Below are positions 12,191 to 23,536 of a stretch of DNA of 64,000 nt, in pieces (position 1 is the stretch's first letter; each line of letters starts with the position of its first letter). A program made the translations under genes and the position numbers. Under the pieces are notes generated by a model. That model ran no database searches, was not told where the DNA came from, and worked only from the letters and a program-made list of their open reading frames with translations. The stretch spans positions 237,488,027-237,552,026 of the forward strand of contig NC_071355.1 in the NCBI RefSeq assembly GCF_943734655.1. Reading direction: 5' to 3'. The DNA comes from Sabethes cyaneus (Eukaryota > Arthropoda > Insecta > Diptera > Culicidae).

Positions 12191-12409
12191 TAAGTGATGG
12201 TGAAAATCCTAAGCAAAGATCGGAAAATTATGTTCTATCGTGTGGAATTTTTTTTTCTTTTGATAACAACATTTTCAAAATGAATTTTTTCTGTTAGTCT
12301 TGAATTGTTATCGAAATCCAAACCAAACCACCACCAAACAGCATAGAGCAAGCAATTTCTTATGAAAATGTAAGTAAATTTGCTTAGTATATTTATAGAT
12401 GGACTACCA

Positions 12410-13235
12410 ATGGATCTAGACTCTAAAGGCAGTTCGTCCGCTGCTTCTCTTCAGAAAAAACGAGATAGAAGGAGAAAAAAGGAAAAGAGCTTGAAGCAAA
12501 CCGTGTGAAAACCTAAACAAATTACATAGGAAAAAAACAAACCGCAAGAGATAGAAACAGAAGAAAAACTGAAATTGAAAAAGTTCTTCGAAAGAAAAAA
12601 ACGTGACACAATGGGAGGGAAAATGGGGCATAAACAGAGAAAAAAGTGAAAATAAAAATAAAAGGAAGAACAAAAGAGGAAAAAAGGGCTCACAAGGAGG
12701 CTAGACAGAAAAACAAGGAAAACGGAAATGAAAAGAAGAAAAATGATAAAATAGAAAGAAAACAAACCAAACGAAACAAAAAATTGGCAGAAAAAACGGG
12801 ATAAAAAAGCAGGAAAAGATGAAAAAACAGAAGAAACAGAAAAAAATTAAGAGAAAAATGAAAAGGCAACACAAAAGCGAACAGAAATGAAAAACAAAAC
12901 GTGACAGCAAAGGAGAAAAAATGTGAGGAAGAATGGAACAAGTTAAAAGGGAAAAGGTCGAAATGGGACTGAAAATGGCAAAAAATGAAAAGAAAAACGA
13001 CGGGATAATCGGGATAGCGAAAGAAGAGGAAGAGGTATTGGCGGACAGACATAGATAGAAATGGTGGAAATACGGGAAAAAAGAGGGTAAACGAGACAAG
13101 AAAGAGTACACGAGACACAAAAAAGGAAAGAGGCAGAACAAGAAAACAAGACGTAAGAAAGACGTAATAAAGTAATAAGAATGAAATAGGAAAGACTTAA
13201 GAAAACTGTGAGAATGATAGTCATAGAAAGATGTA
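12410..13235. repeat. Purine-rich block with remnants of the 11-bp satellite
   Basis: A/G-rich plus strand dominated by 'gaaaaaacgggacaga' type words, then typical 'gtaagaaagacgtaataaag' satellite at about 13,150-13,200. Minus-strand frames are long and rich in Phe and Ser because the complement is pyrimidine-rich. No gene is called. Confidence 0.65.
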
Positions 13236-13238
13236 AAA

Positions 13239-13438
13239 CCAAAGCAAAGTCCTGGGTATAAATGTCCTTAAAAACTTGACCCTTTTTTATCGACAGATTT
13301 CGCAGCCGGTTATTAGAGTACAAGATAATTACTAGGCTAGTGTAACGATCCTACTGACTCTTTAGCAGCACCGCTCAATTGTGATTCGAGCGCACGACGA
13401 CAGGCTTGTTAGGTCGTACGTCGTTACGTAGCTAACTG
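13239..13438 (-). mobile_element. tRNA-derived SINE (SINE200/Feilai-like), nearly full length
   Basis: Read on the minus strand it begins with a degraded tRNA-like head (gacctaacaagcctgtcg then a T-arm-like ctcgaatcac). It continues through 'tcagtaggatcgttaca' and 'aaccggctgcgaaatctgtc' and ends 'cccaggactttgctttgg'. The same body is present at 15,746-15,829, 17,892-18,018 and 20,528-20,717. From memory the architecture matches the mosquito SINE200/Feilai type. It lies inside purine-rich repeat. Confidence 0.7.
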
Positions 13439-13784
13439 GGCGGTTAACAGAAAGAAAGACGTAAGAAAGACATTTAAAGAGACTAATAAAAACGAAAGAA
13501 AAGCATTGCAATAAAAGACGAAAGAAAGATGTAAGAAAAAAGTATGAAAAAGGTGACAAGTAAGAAAAACGGCAGAAAGGTTTAAGTTAAAAAAAACAAA
13601 AGAATGACAAAAGAAATTACCTTAAAGGTCAAAAGCAAAACAAAACAAAGTCAACTGTAAGGTAAAAGAAATAAGAAAAAGACAAAAAAGGACAAGAGAA
13701 AGACAAAAGGAAGGCAAAAGAAAAACATGAGAAAAATTAAGACAAAAAAAAGACAAAATAAACAAAAAGATAGAACAAAGAAGT

Positions 13785-14075
13785 ATCAAACATTATTTGG
13801 CCGGTGTTAAGACAGACCGAACCAAGTGACAAAACTCTGATTTCGAGAAAAACGCGTTCAAAGTTTGCTGCTCTGTATGGTTTATAGCTATCAATCGTTC
13901 GAAATCATCTCGTAATTCTGGCTACCTGCAACATTTATGTACTCTGATTAAAGTAAAATGTAGTTTGCAAAATGCGTTGCCTCATTTTTTTAATTTTTGC
14001 GGCTTGGTTCGGTCTGATTTAACACCGGCTATTTGATCAGACACATTTTCGTATTTGTGAAACGAAATAGTGCAG
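13785..14075. repeat. Satellite spacer, copy 4, split by a MITE
   Basis: The left piece 'agtatcaaacattatttg' and the right piece 'tatttgatcagacacatttt' together reproduce the spacer seen at 4,986, 8,222 and 10,032. They are separated by a 230-bp MITE. The intact spacer copies act as the empty-site reference. Confidence 0.7.
13800..14029. mobile_element. 230-bp MITE with CCGGTGTTAA termini
   Basis: Terminal inverted repeats of about 27 bp start GCCGGTGTTAAGACAGACCG on the left, and the right end is complementary with two differences. TATTTG at 13,794-13,799 and 14,030-14,035 is a 6-bp target duplication supported by the other spacer copies, which have it once. The core is AT-rich and non-coding. 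The superfamily is not certain, and a 6-bp duplication fits few known groups. Confidence 0.7.
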
Positions 14076-15235
14076 AGACTATAAAATCACTCCAAATAAA
14101 GAAAACAAAAAAACAACAAGGAAACATAAGGAAACAGGAAGATAATATGAAAAAGAAAGAAAAAATAAGAAAAAAGAATAACGAAGAATGACAGAAGAAG
14201 AAAAAAGACCAGTATAATGGCGAATTCGTGATCAGGAGATCGTGAAAAAAACTGTTAAAACAACTGTTCCGAGGTAATGACACGCGCAAGTTTCGCGTGA
14301 AGGTGAACCAAACTCGAAAGGGCTACACACCGAAACTTTACATATGTAGCGAACAAGCGTGAGATGGTCGACAAATGGAAGCAGTTTTTCAATAACTGCC
14401 TCATTGGCGAAGTTGAAGAAGGAGATGGAACGGAACTCCAAGACCAACAAAGGCGCTGGTAAGGAATGGCAAAAATGACAAATAACAAACAGGAAAATCG
14501 GGTTAGACAAAGAAGAGGAACAGCTAACAGACCGAACAGAAAAATAAAATAAAAATGTGTACAAGCAAGGGAACACGAAACAGAAAACAAGTGAATTCTA
14601 AAGAGAAAAGAATAGCTAGAACGAAAAAAGAAACCCGAAAAAAGAATTGAGAGAATGATAAGGAGAAAAAACAGCAAAACGGGACAAAAAAGAAGAAAAA
14701 ACAGCAGTTTTGTCGGAATAATCAAACAACAAGGTAAAACGTGAGAGAAAAAGAGGAAAAACATGAGATAAAAATGGAAAAAATGGAGAGCAACGTAAAA
14801 AAAGATGTCAAAAAACAGAATAAATGTGACAGAAAAAAGAAAAAACGATAGATGCGCCGTTTTCCGGAAAACGGAACAGACAAAGACGACCCCAGACAAA
14901 ACGAGAAGGAAAGGGAATAAGCAGAGTTGGAAAAAGACGAAAACTAGAAACGATAAAAGGAGGAAAAACGAATGTGAAGGAGAATAACAACAAAAAATTA
15001 AGTGAAAAACAAGATTCTAAATAAGAAAAAATGAGGTAGTAGACTTAGAAAAATAAAACAGAAAATACGAGACAGCATGAGAAAAAACAATACAAAAAGA
15101 GGAAAAAATAAACGAAAAGCAAGAAAAGTGAGAGCAAAAACAAAGAAACTGTAGAGAAAACGAGAATAAATGAAACAAGAAGTGAACAAACGGAACAGAA
15201 AAATTGTAAAACGTGTGGGAGAATAGGACAAAAAT
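14076..15235. repeat. Purine-rich block, GGGACAGAAAA type
   Basis: A/G-rich sequence with frequent words such as 'gggacaaaaaagaagaaaaa' and 'aaatgtgacagaaaa'. It differs from the GTAAGAAAGAC satellite but shares its purine bias and resembles the block at 18.4-20.4 kb. Minus-strand frames of up to 214 codons are composition artefacts, rich in Phe, Ser and Leu with no domain. Confidence 0.6.
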
Positions 15236-15350
15236 TTCTAATCTCAATTTTAAGTAAAACTTTGTATCTAATATCCTATCCAAGTCGAATTCAAATCTAC
15301 AATTTTAAGTCCAATTTAAACTCTGATTTCAAGTCCAATTTACAGTAGAA
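15236..15350. repeat. CAAGT-type minisatellite, block 2
   Basis: Short run of 'aattttaagtccaattt' units directly after the purine-rich block and directly before a SINE head. Confidence 0.6.
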
Positions 15351-15358
15351 CCCCACAG

Positions 15359-15829
15359 TTAGCTTCGAGGTACGATGCTGGTCTAACCAGTGTTGTAAAG
15401 CCCACACTCGTGTGATCTTATTTTCTCACACATGCGTACTCATTCTTACCGACGCGTCGGCATAAGCGTCCCTTCGTTGCATCCAGAGCTACTGAAATCG
15501 ATTACTCGCAAAGGTTTGCCCGTGAGTAGAATCGAGGGCGAGAATGAAGAAAAAAAGAAAAAGTAATGCAAAACCTGTACCCCAGTGTGCCCCAGTGCCT
15601 CACGGGCAGCTGATTGCTCAGAAGTTATTTGACTTGCGAATAAGCTATGCAGGAAGACGTTGTGAGGATACGCGAGTGTGTAGGTAGCAGAATGCCAACA
15701 CACAGTGAGGGTGGCTGTTTGTTTTACGCTATGCTTCTCACGCTATGTACTCTTATAACCGGCTGTGAAGTTTGTCGATAAAGGAGGATCAAGTCTTAAA
15801 GACGTTTATAGCCAAGGCACTGCTTTTTT
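15359..15829 (+). mobile_element. SINE interrupted by an unclassified ~358-bp insert
   Basis: The tRNA-like head 'tcgaggtacgatgctggtct' (15,359-15,387) and the SINE tail from 'tgtactcttataaccggctg' to 'ccaaggcactgctttttt' (15,746-15,829) belong to one SINE family. Between them lies about 358 bp that includes 'gtgtaggtagcagaatgcc', a block also found at about 17,695-17,890 beside another SINE tail. The left edge of the insert (cagtgttgtaaag) resembles a hAT terminus, but no clean target duplication was found. Confidence 0.55.
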
Positions 15830-15910
15830 TGAATTTTAATTTTAAGTCTAATTTTAAATGCTACTCAAGCCTAATCATATGTCCAGTTTAAATCCAATTT
15901 ACGTCCTAGT
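15830..15910. repeat. CAAGT-type minisatellite, block 3
   Basis: Run of 'aattttaagtctaatttta' units adjoining the SINE 3' end, as at 20.7 kb. Confidence 0.5.
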
Positions 15911-15989
15911 TTTGGTTTGAACAAATCCCAATTACATATCAACGAAGCAACAAACAATCAAATCGACTCTATTCACAGCAATCTTTGTA

Positions 15990-16090
15990 TGTTGGGGAGA
16001 ATAAATTTACTTTGCTAGTCGGTAACCGTTCAAACCAGTTAATTTTTACTCCAGTCCCACTTCTGTTATCACAATAGGTTATGGGCAAAC
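15990..16090 (+). repeat. Possible Copia LTR end and primer-binding site
   Basis: A stretch starting TGTTGGGG (15,990) and ending ACA (16,073) is followed by GGTTATGGGC at 16,077-16,086. In Drosophila copia the primer-binding site pairs with an internal half of initiator tRNA-Met and has this same core. The candidate LTR is only 84 bp and no second copy is present, so the LTR call is weak. The primer site is more persuasive because Copia gag homology begins directly after it. Confidence 0.35.
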
Positions 16091-18430
16091 ACAAACTGTC
16101 TCCTGCAGAAGATTGTCTCAAAACTTTCCTGGAAGATGGACGGAAACCGATTAAAATCCGCAAGTCGGCGTTTCAATGTGGAACTCCTCATGATGGTGTG
16201 GGAGGACTTGTTGCGTTACGTGGAACCAGGCGTGAACTTGACTGCGGAGACCGAAGCTGCTATCATTTGGTGCGCTAGAGATGCCAAGACCACGGCGATT
16301 ATTCGGTTGCTGATCGAAGACAATCAACATGCGCTGAATCGTCCATCGAAAGCCTCGAAAGAATTCTGGAAAGTGCTCCAGAACCATCATCCGAAGGTGA
16401 GCCTAACGTCAAAGATTTCGTTGTTGAAGCGGATCTGCGACAAATGTTATTCGGAAGGAGAGGACATGCCTGGAGGAACTGTTTAGCAGCCTTGTAAATG
16501 CCGGGGAATGGACGGAGGAAAAGTTCACGGTCACGATGTTCTCGAGAAGTCTTCTAAGCTCGTTCGACACCCTCACGAGCGTTCTGGAAACCCGGTCGAA
16601 TGCGGACTCCTCATCGCTGTTGCAAACCGAAAGCTTTTCACGGAGGTTCCCGAAAGCGAGGTTAGACATGTTACACTTGCCGATGGGAAGCGAATTATCG
16701 TCGAAGGAGAAGGCCCCGGTGGGATCCAATGCTACAACGACCTGGGTAAGGAAACCGAAGTGACCATGAGCAAGGCGCTCTACACACCGACGCTGGCGAT
16801 GAACCTTTTGTCTGTTCCGTCGCTGGTGTAGAAAAATGCAACAGTTATTTTCGACATCAACGGTTGTTGGGTGAAGCGTGGCAAACAAATGGCAGCCATA
16901 GCAACGCTCAAACAAGGTCTCTACTAACTGAAGCAACCGAAGCAGGTCACCGTGCAGGCCGGTGGGCGCCACATGAAGGGCTGTGAGCATGAGTGGAACC
17001 AGAAATTCGGTCACCGGGACTTAACGCGATTTCCCTGATTGAGAGGGACAATTTAGTCAGCGGGTTGAAGATCCACGAGTGCAGAGTGAAGGTAATCTGG
17101 CGAGAGTTGCTGCAAAGGTAAAAGCTTCCAGCACACTTTCTCAAGGAATCGAAATTCAACTCGAGCTCCAACCGAGAGAGAGAGAGAAGTTGCAAGCAAC
17201 GACAAAAATTCAAGAATATGTCGAGGTGGCCAAAACCCAGTTTGACCGTAAACCAAAAGTAGTACGCTCCGATCAAGAAGGAGAGCACAGCAGCGAGAGG
17301 CTCGAGTCGAGTCGTTCTTCAGTCTAGAAGGTACCATTGCACTACATGTTGGCCATCTCCGAGTTTTTGGAGCCAGCGTCTGGGTCCCGAAGCAGCAGCA
17401 GAAGAAGCAAAGTCCTACATCCCGGAAGCTGCCGTTCGTGAGATATTTCCAGGATCACAAGTTGTATCGTTTCCTGGATAAAACGACATAAGAAGTCAGC
17501 TGTTAAGGGCGACCGCGATGAGCCTACCGAAAGCTTTCAAAAGGAAGGAAACGATGGAATTCTATTTTTAACTTAAGCCAACCGCAGCAGCAACACCCGA
17601 TGAAAGGAACGATGATGACGGTGAGGAAGAGGAAAGCGATGACGGCGATGAACGCGACGGTACCTTTTTCGGGAGCGAATCCATTGGCGACGATACCGAA
17701 CAATCGAATGCAGGAAGACGATGTGAGGGTGGGCGTGCGCGAGTATGTAGGTAGCAGAATGCCTACACACAGCAACGGTGGCTGTTTGTTTTATGCTTGC
17801 GTCTGCGGCGTAAGCACTGAATGCTACGCCTCTCATACTCACTCGCGTGAGAGTAGACAACGTTGGCTTCTCGCTCGATTCGCTTCCGGTGCTACTGGAT
17901 TCAGTTGGATCGTTGCACTTGCACCGTAATTATTCTGTACTCTTATAACCGGCTGTGCAGTTTGTCGACAAAGGAGGGTCAAGTCTTAAAGACGTCTATA
18001 CCCAAGGCACTGCTTTTTTGAATGAAATGTTTGTGGCTAATTGGGCCGCGATGTTCGACGAGATCCACCAAGGAAGTCCGACTATAAGACTATGGAAAGG
18101 CCATCGGTATCAGCAGCAACAACGCCAACGAGCTTAGAAACTATTCTGAGGCAATTCAATATTTGGAAGCAAAAGCTTTGCAGAACGCGCTGAAGGAGGA
18201 ACTGCGGTCACTATGGGACAATCAAACGAGGGAGCTAGTACCTCTACAATCTAGAAGGAATGCCGTAGGATGGCAATGGACTCCAAGAACAAATAGGATG
18301 GAAACGGTTAGATGGCGCGATGCAAGGCCAGGGTGGTCGCACAAGGCTTTATGCAGAGATACGGAACGGATTACGATGAGGTTGTCGCTCCCGTTGCTCG
18401 TCAATCTACGCTTCGCACTATCCTGACGGA
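16081..18430 (+). pseudogene. Ty1/Copia polyprotein pseudogene, truncated in reverse transcriptase
   Basis: Fragments in several frames follow the Copia order. At 16,136-16,486 is gag, with a 'SLTSKISLLKRICD' block. At 16,620-16,910 is the protease end ('MSKALYTPTLAMNLLSV', then a stop, then 'VIFDINGCWVKRGKQ'). At 16,985-17,090 is the pre-integrase domain ('EWNQKFGHRDLNAISL'). At about 17,220-17,320 is an integrase piece ('RKPKVVRSDQEGEHSS'). An acidic linker lies at about 17,590-17,715. At 18,160-18,430 is the N-terminal part of RVT_2 ('RCKARVVAQGFMQRYGTDYD'). A SINE-bearing block interrupts it at about 17,715-18,018. Numerous frameshifts and stops are present, and the reverse transcriptase catalytic region and RNase H are missing. 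The element ends abruptly in purine-rich repeat and is non-functional. Confidence 0.8.
17695..18018 (+). mobile_element. SINE 3' part plus associated repeat inside the Copia relic
   Basis: The block 'tgtaggtagcagaatgcc' to about 17,890 matches the insert in the SINE at 15.4-15.7 kb. It is followed by the SINE body ('gttggatcgttgcacttgc', 'cggctgtgcagtttgtcga') and tail ('cccaaggcactgcttttttg'). Copia coding homology resumes immediately after, so this compound repeat inserted into the element. The exact left edge and target duplication could not be fixed. Confidence 0.55.
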
Positions 18431-20375
18431 TGGCGACCAGAGAAAAAGAGCAAAGAAGAACGAAAAACAGCACGTGACAGAAGTAAGTAGGTCATATGAG
18501 GTTTGAAAATGGAAGAAAAAGATATGAAAAATGGAACAGAAAATAACAAGAGGAAACAATCAGGGCTCAAAATGGCAAAAAATGTGACAGGAAAAGTAGA
18601 GAAAGAGGAAGCTGCGAACAGCAAAAAGGAAAAACAAGAAGTAAGGAGGCAAATAAAGGAAGGTAGGACAGATAAGACATGACAGAAAAGAAGGGACAAA
18701 AGGAAAGAAAAAGAGAAAACGGAAACTGGAACAGAAAATAAGCTAAACCATAAAGAAAAAGAATAGTGAGAAAAAAAGACAACCGATAGAGGAAATGATG
18801 AAAACAGGAGAAAGAGACCAAACGGAAGTTCTGTCTTACTGCATCTAGAAAAAATAAAAACACGGATAAGATCACGGGGAATAACGTAACAAAAATTTGA
18901 CAAGCGGGATAGAAAAAGAGGTAATACGAAAAAAAACAGAAGCTGTCATAAAAAAAATCGAAAAACAAAACAAAAATCTTGTCACAATGGGAGAGAAAAT
19001 CGGACGTAAAAAGATGTTATTCGTTTATCAGGCTTTTCTAGACGCAAATAGAGAAAAAAGTGGAAAGGAAGAAAAAGGGAAAAGCAGAAAAGAGGGAAGA
19101 AAGGGAGAAAACGGAAGAGAAAAGAAGAAAAATAAAAGAAAAACAACGAATCGAGAAAAAAATTAAAAAGATAATGAAAAAAATGGGACAAAAAAGACAA
19201 CGAGGAAAAGAAGTGAAGAAACTATGAAAGCAGGAATTGAAGAATGAGGTCAGAAATAGAGGAAAAGAGCAAAGACGAACAAACAGCAGAACATGACAGA
19301 AAAGGAAGAAAAGCAGGACGTGCAACGTAAGGAACGTAAAGAACGGAACAGACGAAAACAAAAAAAAAGAAACTGAACAGAAAACAAAAAAAAGACCTGG
19401 AAAGAGAAAGAGCGGGCCTGAAAATTGAAGAAAAAAAAACAAGAAATAGAACAGAAAAGAAAAAAAGAGGAAACGATCAGAATTGAAAACGGCAAAAAAC
19501 GGGACAGCAAAAGTAGAGAAGAAGGAAACAATGGACAGCAGAAAGGAAAAACGAGAGAGAAAACGAGGAAAACGTGACAAATATAGGAAAGCGGGATAGA
19601 AAAAACGTGTCAGAAAAGATGAGAAAACAGGAAAGAAAAAGAGAAAAGGGATTATGGAGTAGAAAACAAGTCACTAAAACCAAAAGGAAAAAGAAAAGCG
19701 AGGATAACCGATACGGAGAAAAAATGAGAAAGATACCAAACGGTATGTAAAGGAAGAAAAATGGAGCAAAATGAGAATGGGATATGGAAATGGGATGCAA
19801 AAATGGGACAACAAAAGAAAAACAGAAAAAACGGACCGAAGGAAAAGGCAAAACTTTAAAGAAAAAGAGGAAAAAGAGAGATAAAATAGGTAATCCGGAG
19901 AACAATGGAGGAAAAGGAGCCAAAAACAAAATAAATGTGACAGAAAAGAAGAAAAAACGGAGCACCTAAAAGAGGATAAACGGAACAAACGGAGAAGAAA
20001 ATCGAGATGGAGGAGAGTTAGAAAAAGACGAAAACTGGAAACGAAGCAAGGAAAAATGGAAATGAAAAGACGGAAAACACGAAAGAAAAATATTCAAATA
20101 TAAGTGAAAAACAAGAGGAAAAACAGAACTGAAAATCTAAAAAACAGAACAGGAAAAGAAGAATAACGGGACAGTAGAACAGAAAACACGGGACACAGAC
20201 AAGGAAAAACTAGGGAAAATGAGGAAAAACGGAAAGGAAAGAAAGAAAACCGAGCGCAACAACCAAAACACAGTACAGAAAAGAAGAAAAAAAGAACTAA
20301 AAGCGAAAAAACGGTACTGGAATACGGAAAAAAGGAACAGAGAAGAGGTAAAACGTGTGAAAGAGTAAGACTTAA
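18431..20375. repeat. Purine-rich block, GGGACAGAAAA type, second copy
   Basis: A/G-rich plus strand with recurrent 'aaaaacgggacagaaaa' and 'agaaaaagagaaaacgg' words, like 14.1-15.2 kb. Phe/Ser/Leu-rich frames on the minus strand follow from composition. No gene is called. Confidence 0.65.
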
Positions 20376-20527
20376 TATGTTAAATTTATTGTCCAATGTC
20401 AAGAGCACTTTCAAGTCCAATTGCGTGTCCGATTTTAGGCTCAAATTCAAATTCTAATTTTAAGTCAAATCTAATTCTAATTCAATTCTAATTTTAAGTC
20501 AAATTTAAACTCTGTTTTCAAGTGCAA

Positions 20528-20717
20528 CCGGCTCGAGGTATGATGCTGGTCTAACAAGCCAGTCGTCATATGTTCAAGTCTCGGCTGGGCGGTGTTGCTA
20601 GAGTCAAAAGAATCGTTGCACTAGTCCTGTAATTGTGCTGTACTCTAATCGCCGGCTGCGAAGTCTGTCGACAAAGAAGGATCAAGTCTTAACGTCGTTT
20701 ATACACAAGGCTTTGCT
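20528..20717 (+). mobile_element. tRNA-derived SINE (SINE200/Feilai-like), full length
   Basis: The most complete copy. The tRNA-like head 'ctcgaggtatgatgctggtc' carries box A-like sequence, and 'atgttcaagtctcggct' carries box B-like sequence. The body 'aagaatcgttgcactagtcc' and 'cggctgcgaagtctgtcga' and the end 'acacaaggctttgctttt' follow. CAAGT-type minisatellite lies on both sides, so the SINE appears to have inserted into it. RNA polymerase III transcription would start at the head if the promoter still works. Confidence 0.75.
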
Positions 20718-21085
20718 TTTCTTTCGAGTACACATTAAATTCCAATTTTAAGTCTAATTTCTAATTTCAAGTTCAATTTACTTAATTATTTAATTCAATT
20801 CCAGTTTCAAGTTCAAAATTTCAAATCCAATTTCAAATGGAAACTTTAAATTCTGTTGTATTTCCGATTCAATGTAAAACTTCCAAATTTCTCACCATTT
20901 AAGTTCAATTTCAAATGTAATCTTAAGTCGAATTTCCAGTTCAATTTAAAGTAAAGCTTCAAGCCTAAATTAGTCCCTATTTAAGTGTAATTTAATGTCC
21001 TTTGACAAGACAGCTTCCAAGTCCAATTTAACTTCTAATTTCTAGACCAGTTCAACGTCTGATTCCTAGTCTGATTTCAACTTTG
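20718..21085. repeat. CAAGT-type minisatellite, block 4 (continues from 20,376)
   Basis: Degenerate 'aatttcaagttcaattt' units. Together with 20,376-20,527 this forms a block split by the SINE at 20,528-20,717. Confidence 0.6.
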
Positions 21086-23491
21086 ATTCCAAATCTAACT
21101 GCACCCGAGAGTACGGAGTTTTCAACACAATCGATTTCTCGATTTTCCAGGCCAAAACACTCTTCGGAAAGGTCGGGTGTCCCACCTTTTGTTCCTGTCT
21201 GGGCACGCTGCTGTGCCTAACAAGCACTCCATTAAGCAGCCAGCTAGGCGGTGGTAGTTTGTTGGAAAGTTCAAAAAGTCGGCCAAACTCCGTTGTTTGC
21301 CGCAGAAATGGTTCAATTAAAATCGCAACCATGCTAGCTAACCTCCGTGACCTCTCCCAGACCACGGACCGTGAAACTCGTCAGCCCACGAACTTGAATT
21401 TGTCGATCTGCTGCGGCTGTTAATGCTGCCGCCGGCCCCGCTGCGGGCACTCACTACTGTCGTCGGTTGTCTTGTCGTCAACAACATGCCAGAAGCAAAG
21501 AAGATGAACTAGGAATCGCGTCTCCAGGAACCAGGCAGCAGTGCCGGCCACCACCCCCAGAGGGTAACCCCGCGTAACAAGATTCAATTGCTCGAATGTG
21601 CTATTTTCGCTATTTTTCCACGAGGCAAATTCTGCGCGGTCCGCAGAACCGAGAAGAGCAGAGTCGAATGTCACCACGATTCCGATTCCGAAACTATAAT
21701 TAGCGGTGTGTATATTTGCTCATTCGTTTGCCGCACTGCCGTCCGTATAATACAGCCTTACCCGGTTCTGAAGCTGAACTTGGTTAATTTAAATTTTAGC
21801 TCTCTCTCAATTCTGCCTGTCCGTCTGTCCGTCCGTCCTGTCCGTCCTGGCCGTCCAGCCATCCGTCCGACCGTCCGTCTGCATCTCATTCTGCTTGGCA
21901 GAATTGTTTTTTTTTTCGTTCTTCATCATCAAGTTCATCGGAGTCATTTGTTTTATGTATGAATTGCGGGTAGATGGTTGTATTTTTGATCTAACGAAAG
22001 TTGAAACTAAATCGAATTCATTCTGTAAATTACTTCTTCCATTTACAAAAATTGGTTAAATAAAGCTCTTTGTTACAAACTCCTGTTACAGTTTTTCCGC
22101 GCTGCACCGAACTAGGACACTCGACCCATAGAAAACGAGAAAAGGCTTTCGGACTGCCTGCATTAGCTATAGGAAGCGAACGACGATCGTGCACCCTCCG
22201 CTCAGCGGCGCGGCGGGTGAGAGGAGGATAACGACCCATCGGAGGGCGAAAGGCGAGCCGGAGGGGGTTTGAAGCGAAAAAAAAGCCTTCAGGGGCCTGC
22301 AGAAGGTGGCGGCGAAGTCTTCGGGTATGAAATAAATGGTAATGCCATGGTAAAACAATCCCAGAATCGATGGAGATGAACATCAAAGAGCTACTCATGA
22401 GCATTTAAATTGGATACTGCGGAGGCTGCGTTGGTTGGTTGGTTGGTTGGTTGGTCGGTCGGAACACACGGGCAAAGCGGCTTCGGCGTCAGGGAGGAAC
22501 GACGACGACGACGACGACGGAATCGCAAGGAATGAAGCGAAAATGGAAGGTAAACTTCGTGGCCTGATCGGGCATTTTTTGCGCTGTCTTGACTGACGAG
22601 TGCAAGGTCACGCGCATTGAATTCTGTCCTGGGCTCTTGAGGGATTTCTTCCGCTGCTGGCACGATTGACGACCGCAGACTGGAGCCGTTCTGTTTCTTT
22701 TCTTTTCATTTTTTTTTGCCCTGTGTGTGCTCTGGGGAAGAAGTCGGAAAAGCTCCGGGAGGAGTTCGAAGGTGAAGCGAGCAAACACACCAGGGCATGG
22801 AAAAGTTACGACTGGCAGGGAAATAAATCTAGATCTGCAGTGATTCTTCGAACAATCTTCGATCGTAGGTTGAAGGATAGCTACAGACAGTACCTACGAG
22901 CTGCATTCGAACGATCTGGTTCGGGTGTGGCAAAGGCAACGATCGCAACGAGTTGGAGCTCTCCACTGTAGCAATGAGCTAAATGCTGTTGAATAAATTA
23001 TTATTTCCAATTAGAAAAAGTTGCTTTTATTGTAACTGTTTGTGGAGTACAATTATTATTATGAATACAAATTTTTCTCATAGCTTTAAGATTTTACAAT
23101 AACGGGAACTAGGACAGAACATGGTAACTGGTTTTAATTATTCTTATTTGCGTTTGCACTTTCTTAAAACTTTCGTAGTATTCAATGTAAGCACTATAAA
23201 GTGTGAGCAAAATATTTTATCTGCAGCTCCAGTTTGCTTATAAACCATAAACAATCGAAGGTATTGCATTATTGCTTTAATACGAATAGGGATAAAGAGA
23301 CTTGAATTATAAACGTTCAAAATTATCAACAACTTGTGACTTTGTTTTTGTTCGAATCAATTTGAGCAAACATCAAAGCAGACTGTGACCGCCAATGGAA
23401 GTGAAAAATTTTCCTTGCAAATTATTTCTACAAAAGAGTGTTTGGTGTATGAAAATTTGCATTTTTTCGGAATAAATAGCTGTTTCTAGCC
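21086..23491. other. Intergenic sequence with simple repeats
   Basis: No protein homology recognised. There are short (CCGT)n-like runs at about 21,825-21,885, a (GGTT)n run at about 22,433-22,470 and a (GAC)n run at about 22,500-22,520. Open frames at 21,066-21,365 and 22,030-22,404 (minus) and 21,588-21,962 (plus) look ordinary, without motifs, and I cannot support a gene. The GC-richer stretch 22.1-22.9 kb could be exonic or regulatory. Confidence 0.4.
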
Positions 23492-23536
23492 GCTTAGTTG
23501 GTTTCGAGGTACAACGCTGGTCTAACAAGCCAGTTA
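23492..23536 (+). mobile_element. SINE head fragment
   Basis: 'tggtttcgaggtacaacgct' followed by 'ggtctaacaagccagtt' matches the tRNA-like head of the SINE at 20,528. The body is absent. Confidence 0.55.

Noticed and set aside
15388..15745. A hAT transposon starting cagtgttgtaaag
   Set aside because: No matching inverted terminus and no 8-bp duplication could be found. It is left as an unclassified insert.
1099..20450. Dozens of minus-strand open frames rich in Phe, Leu and Ser (up to 214 codons)
   Set aside because: They follow from pyrimidine-rich complement of purine satellites and appear in several frames of the same DNA. No domain or codon signature is present.
22030..22790. GC-richer open frames as possible exons
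   Set aside because: No recognisable domain or splice-supported structure. The frames overlap simple repeats such as (GGTT)n and (GAC)n.
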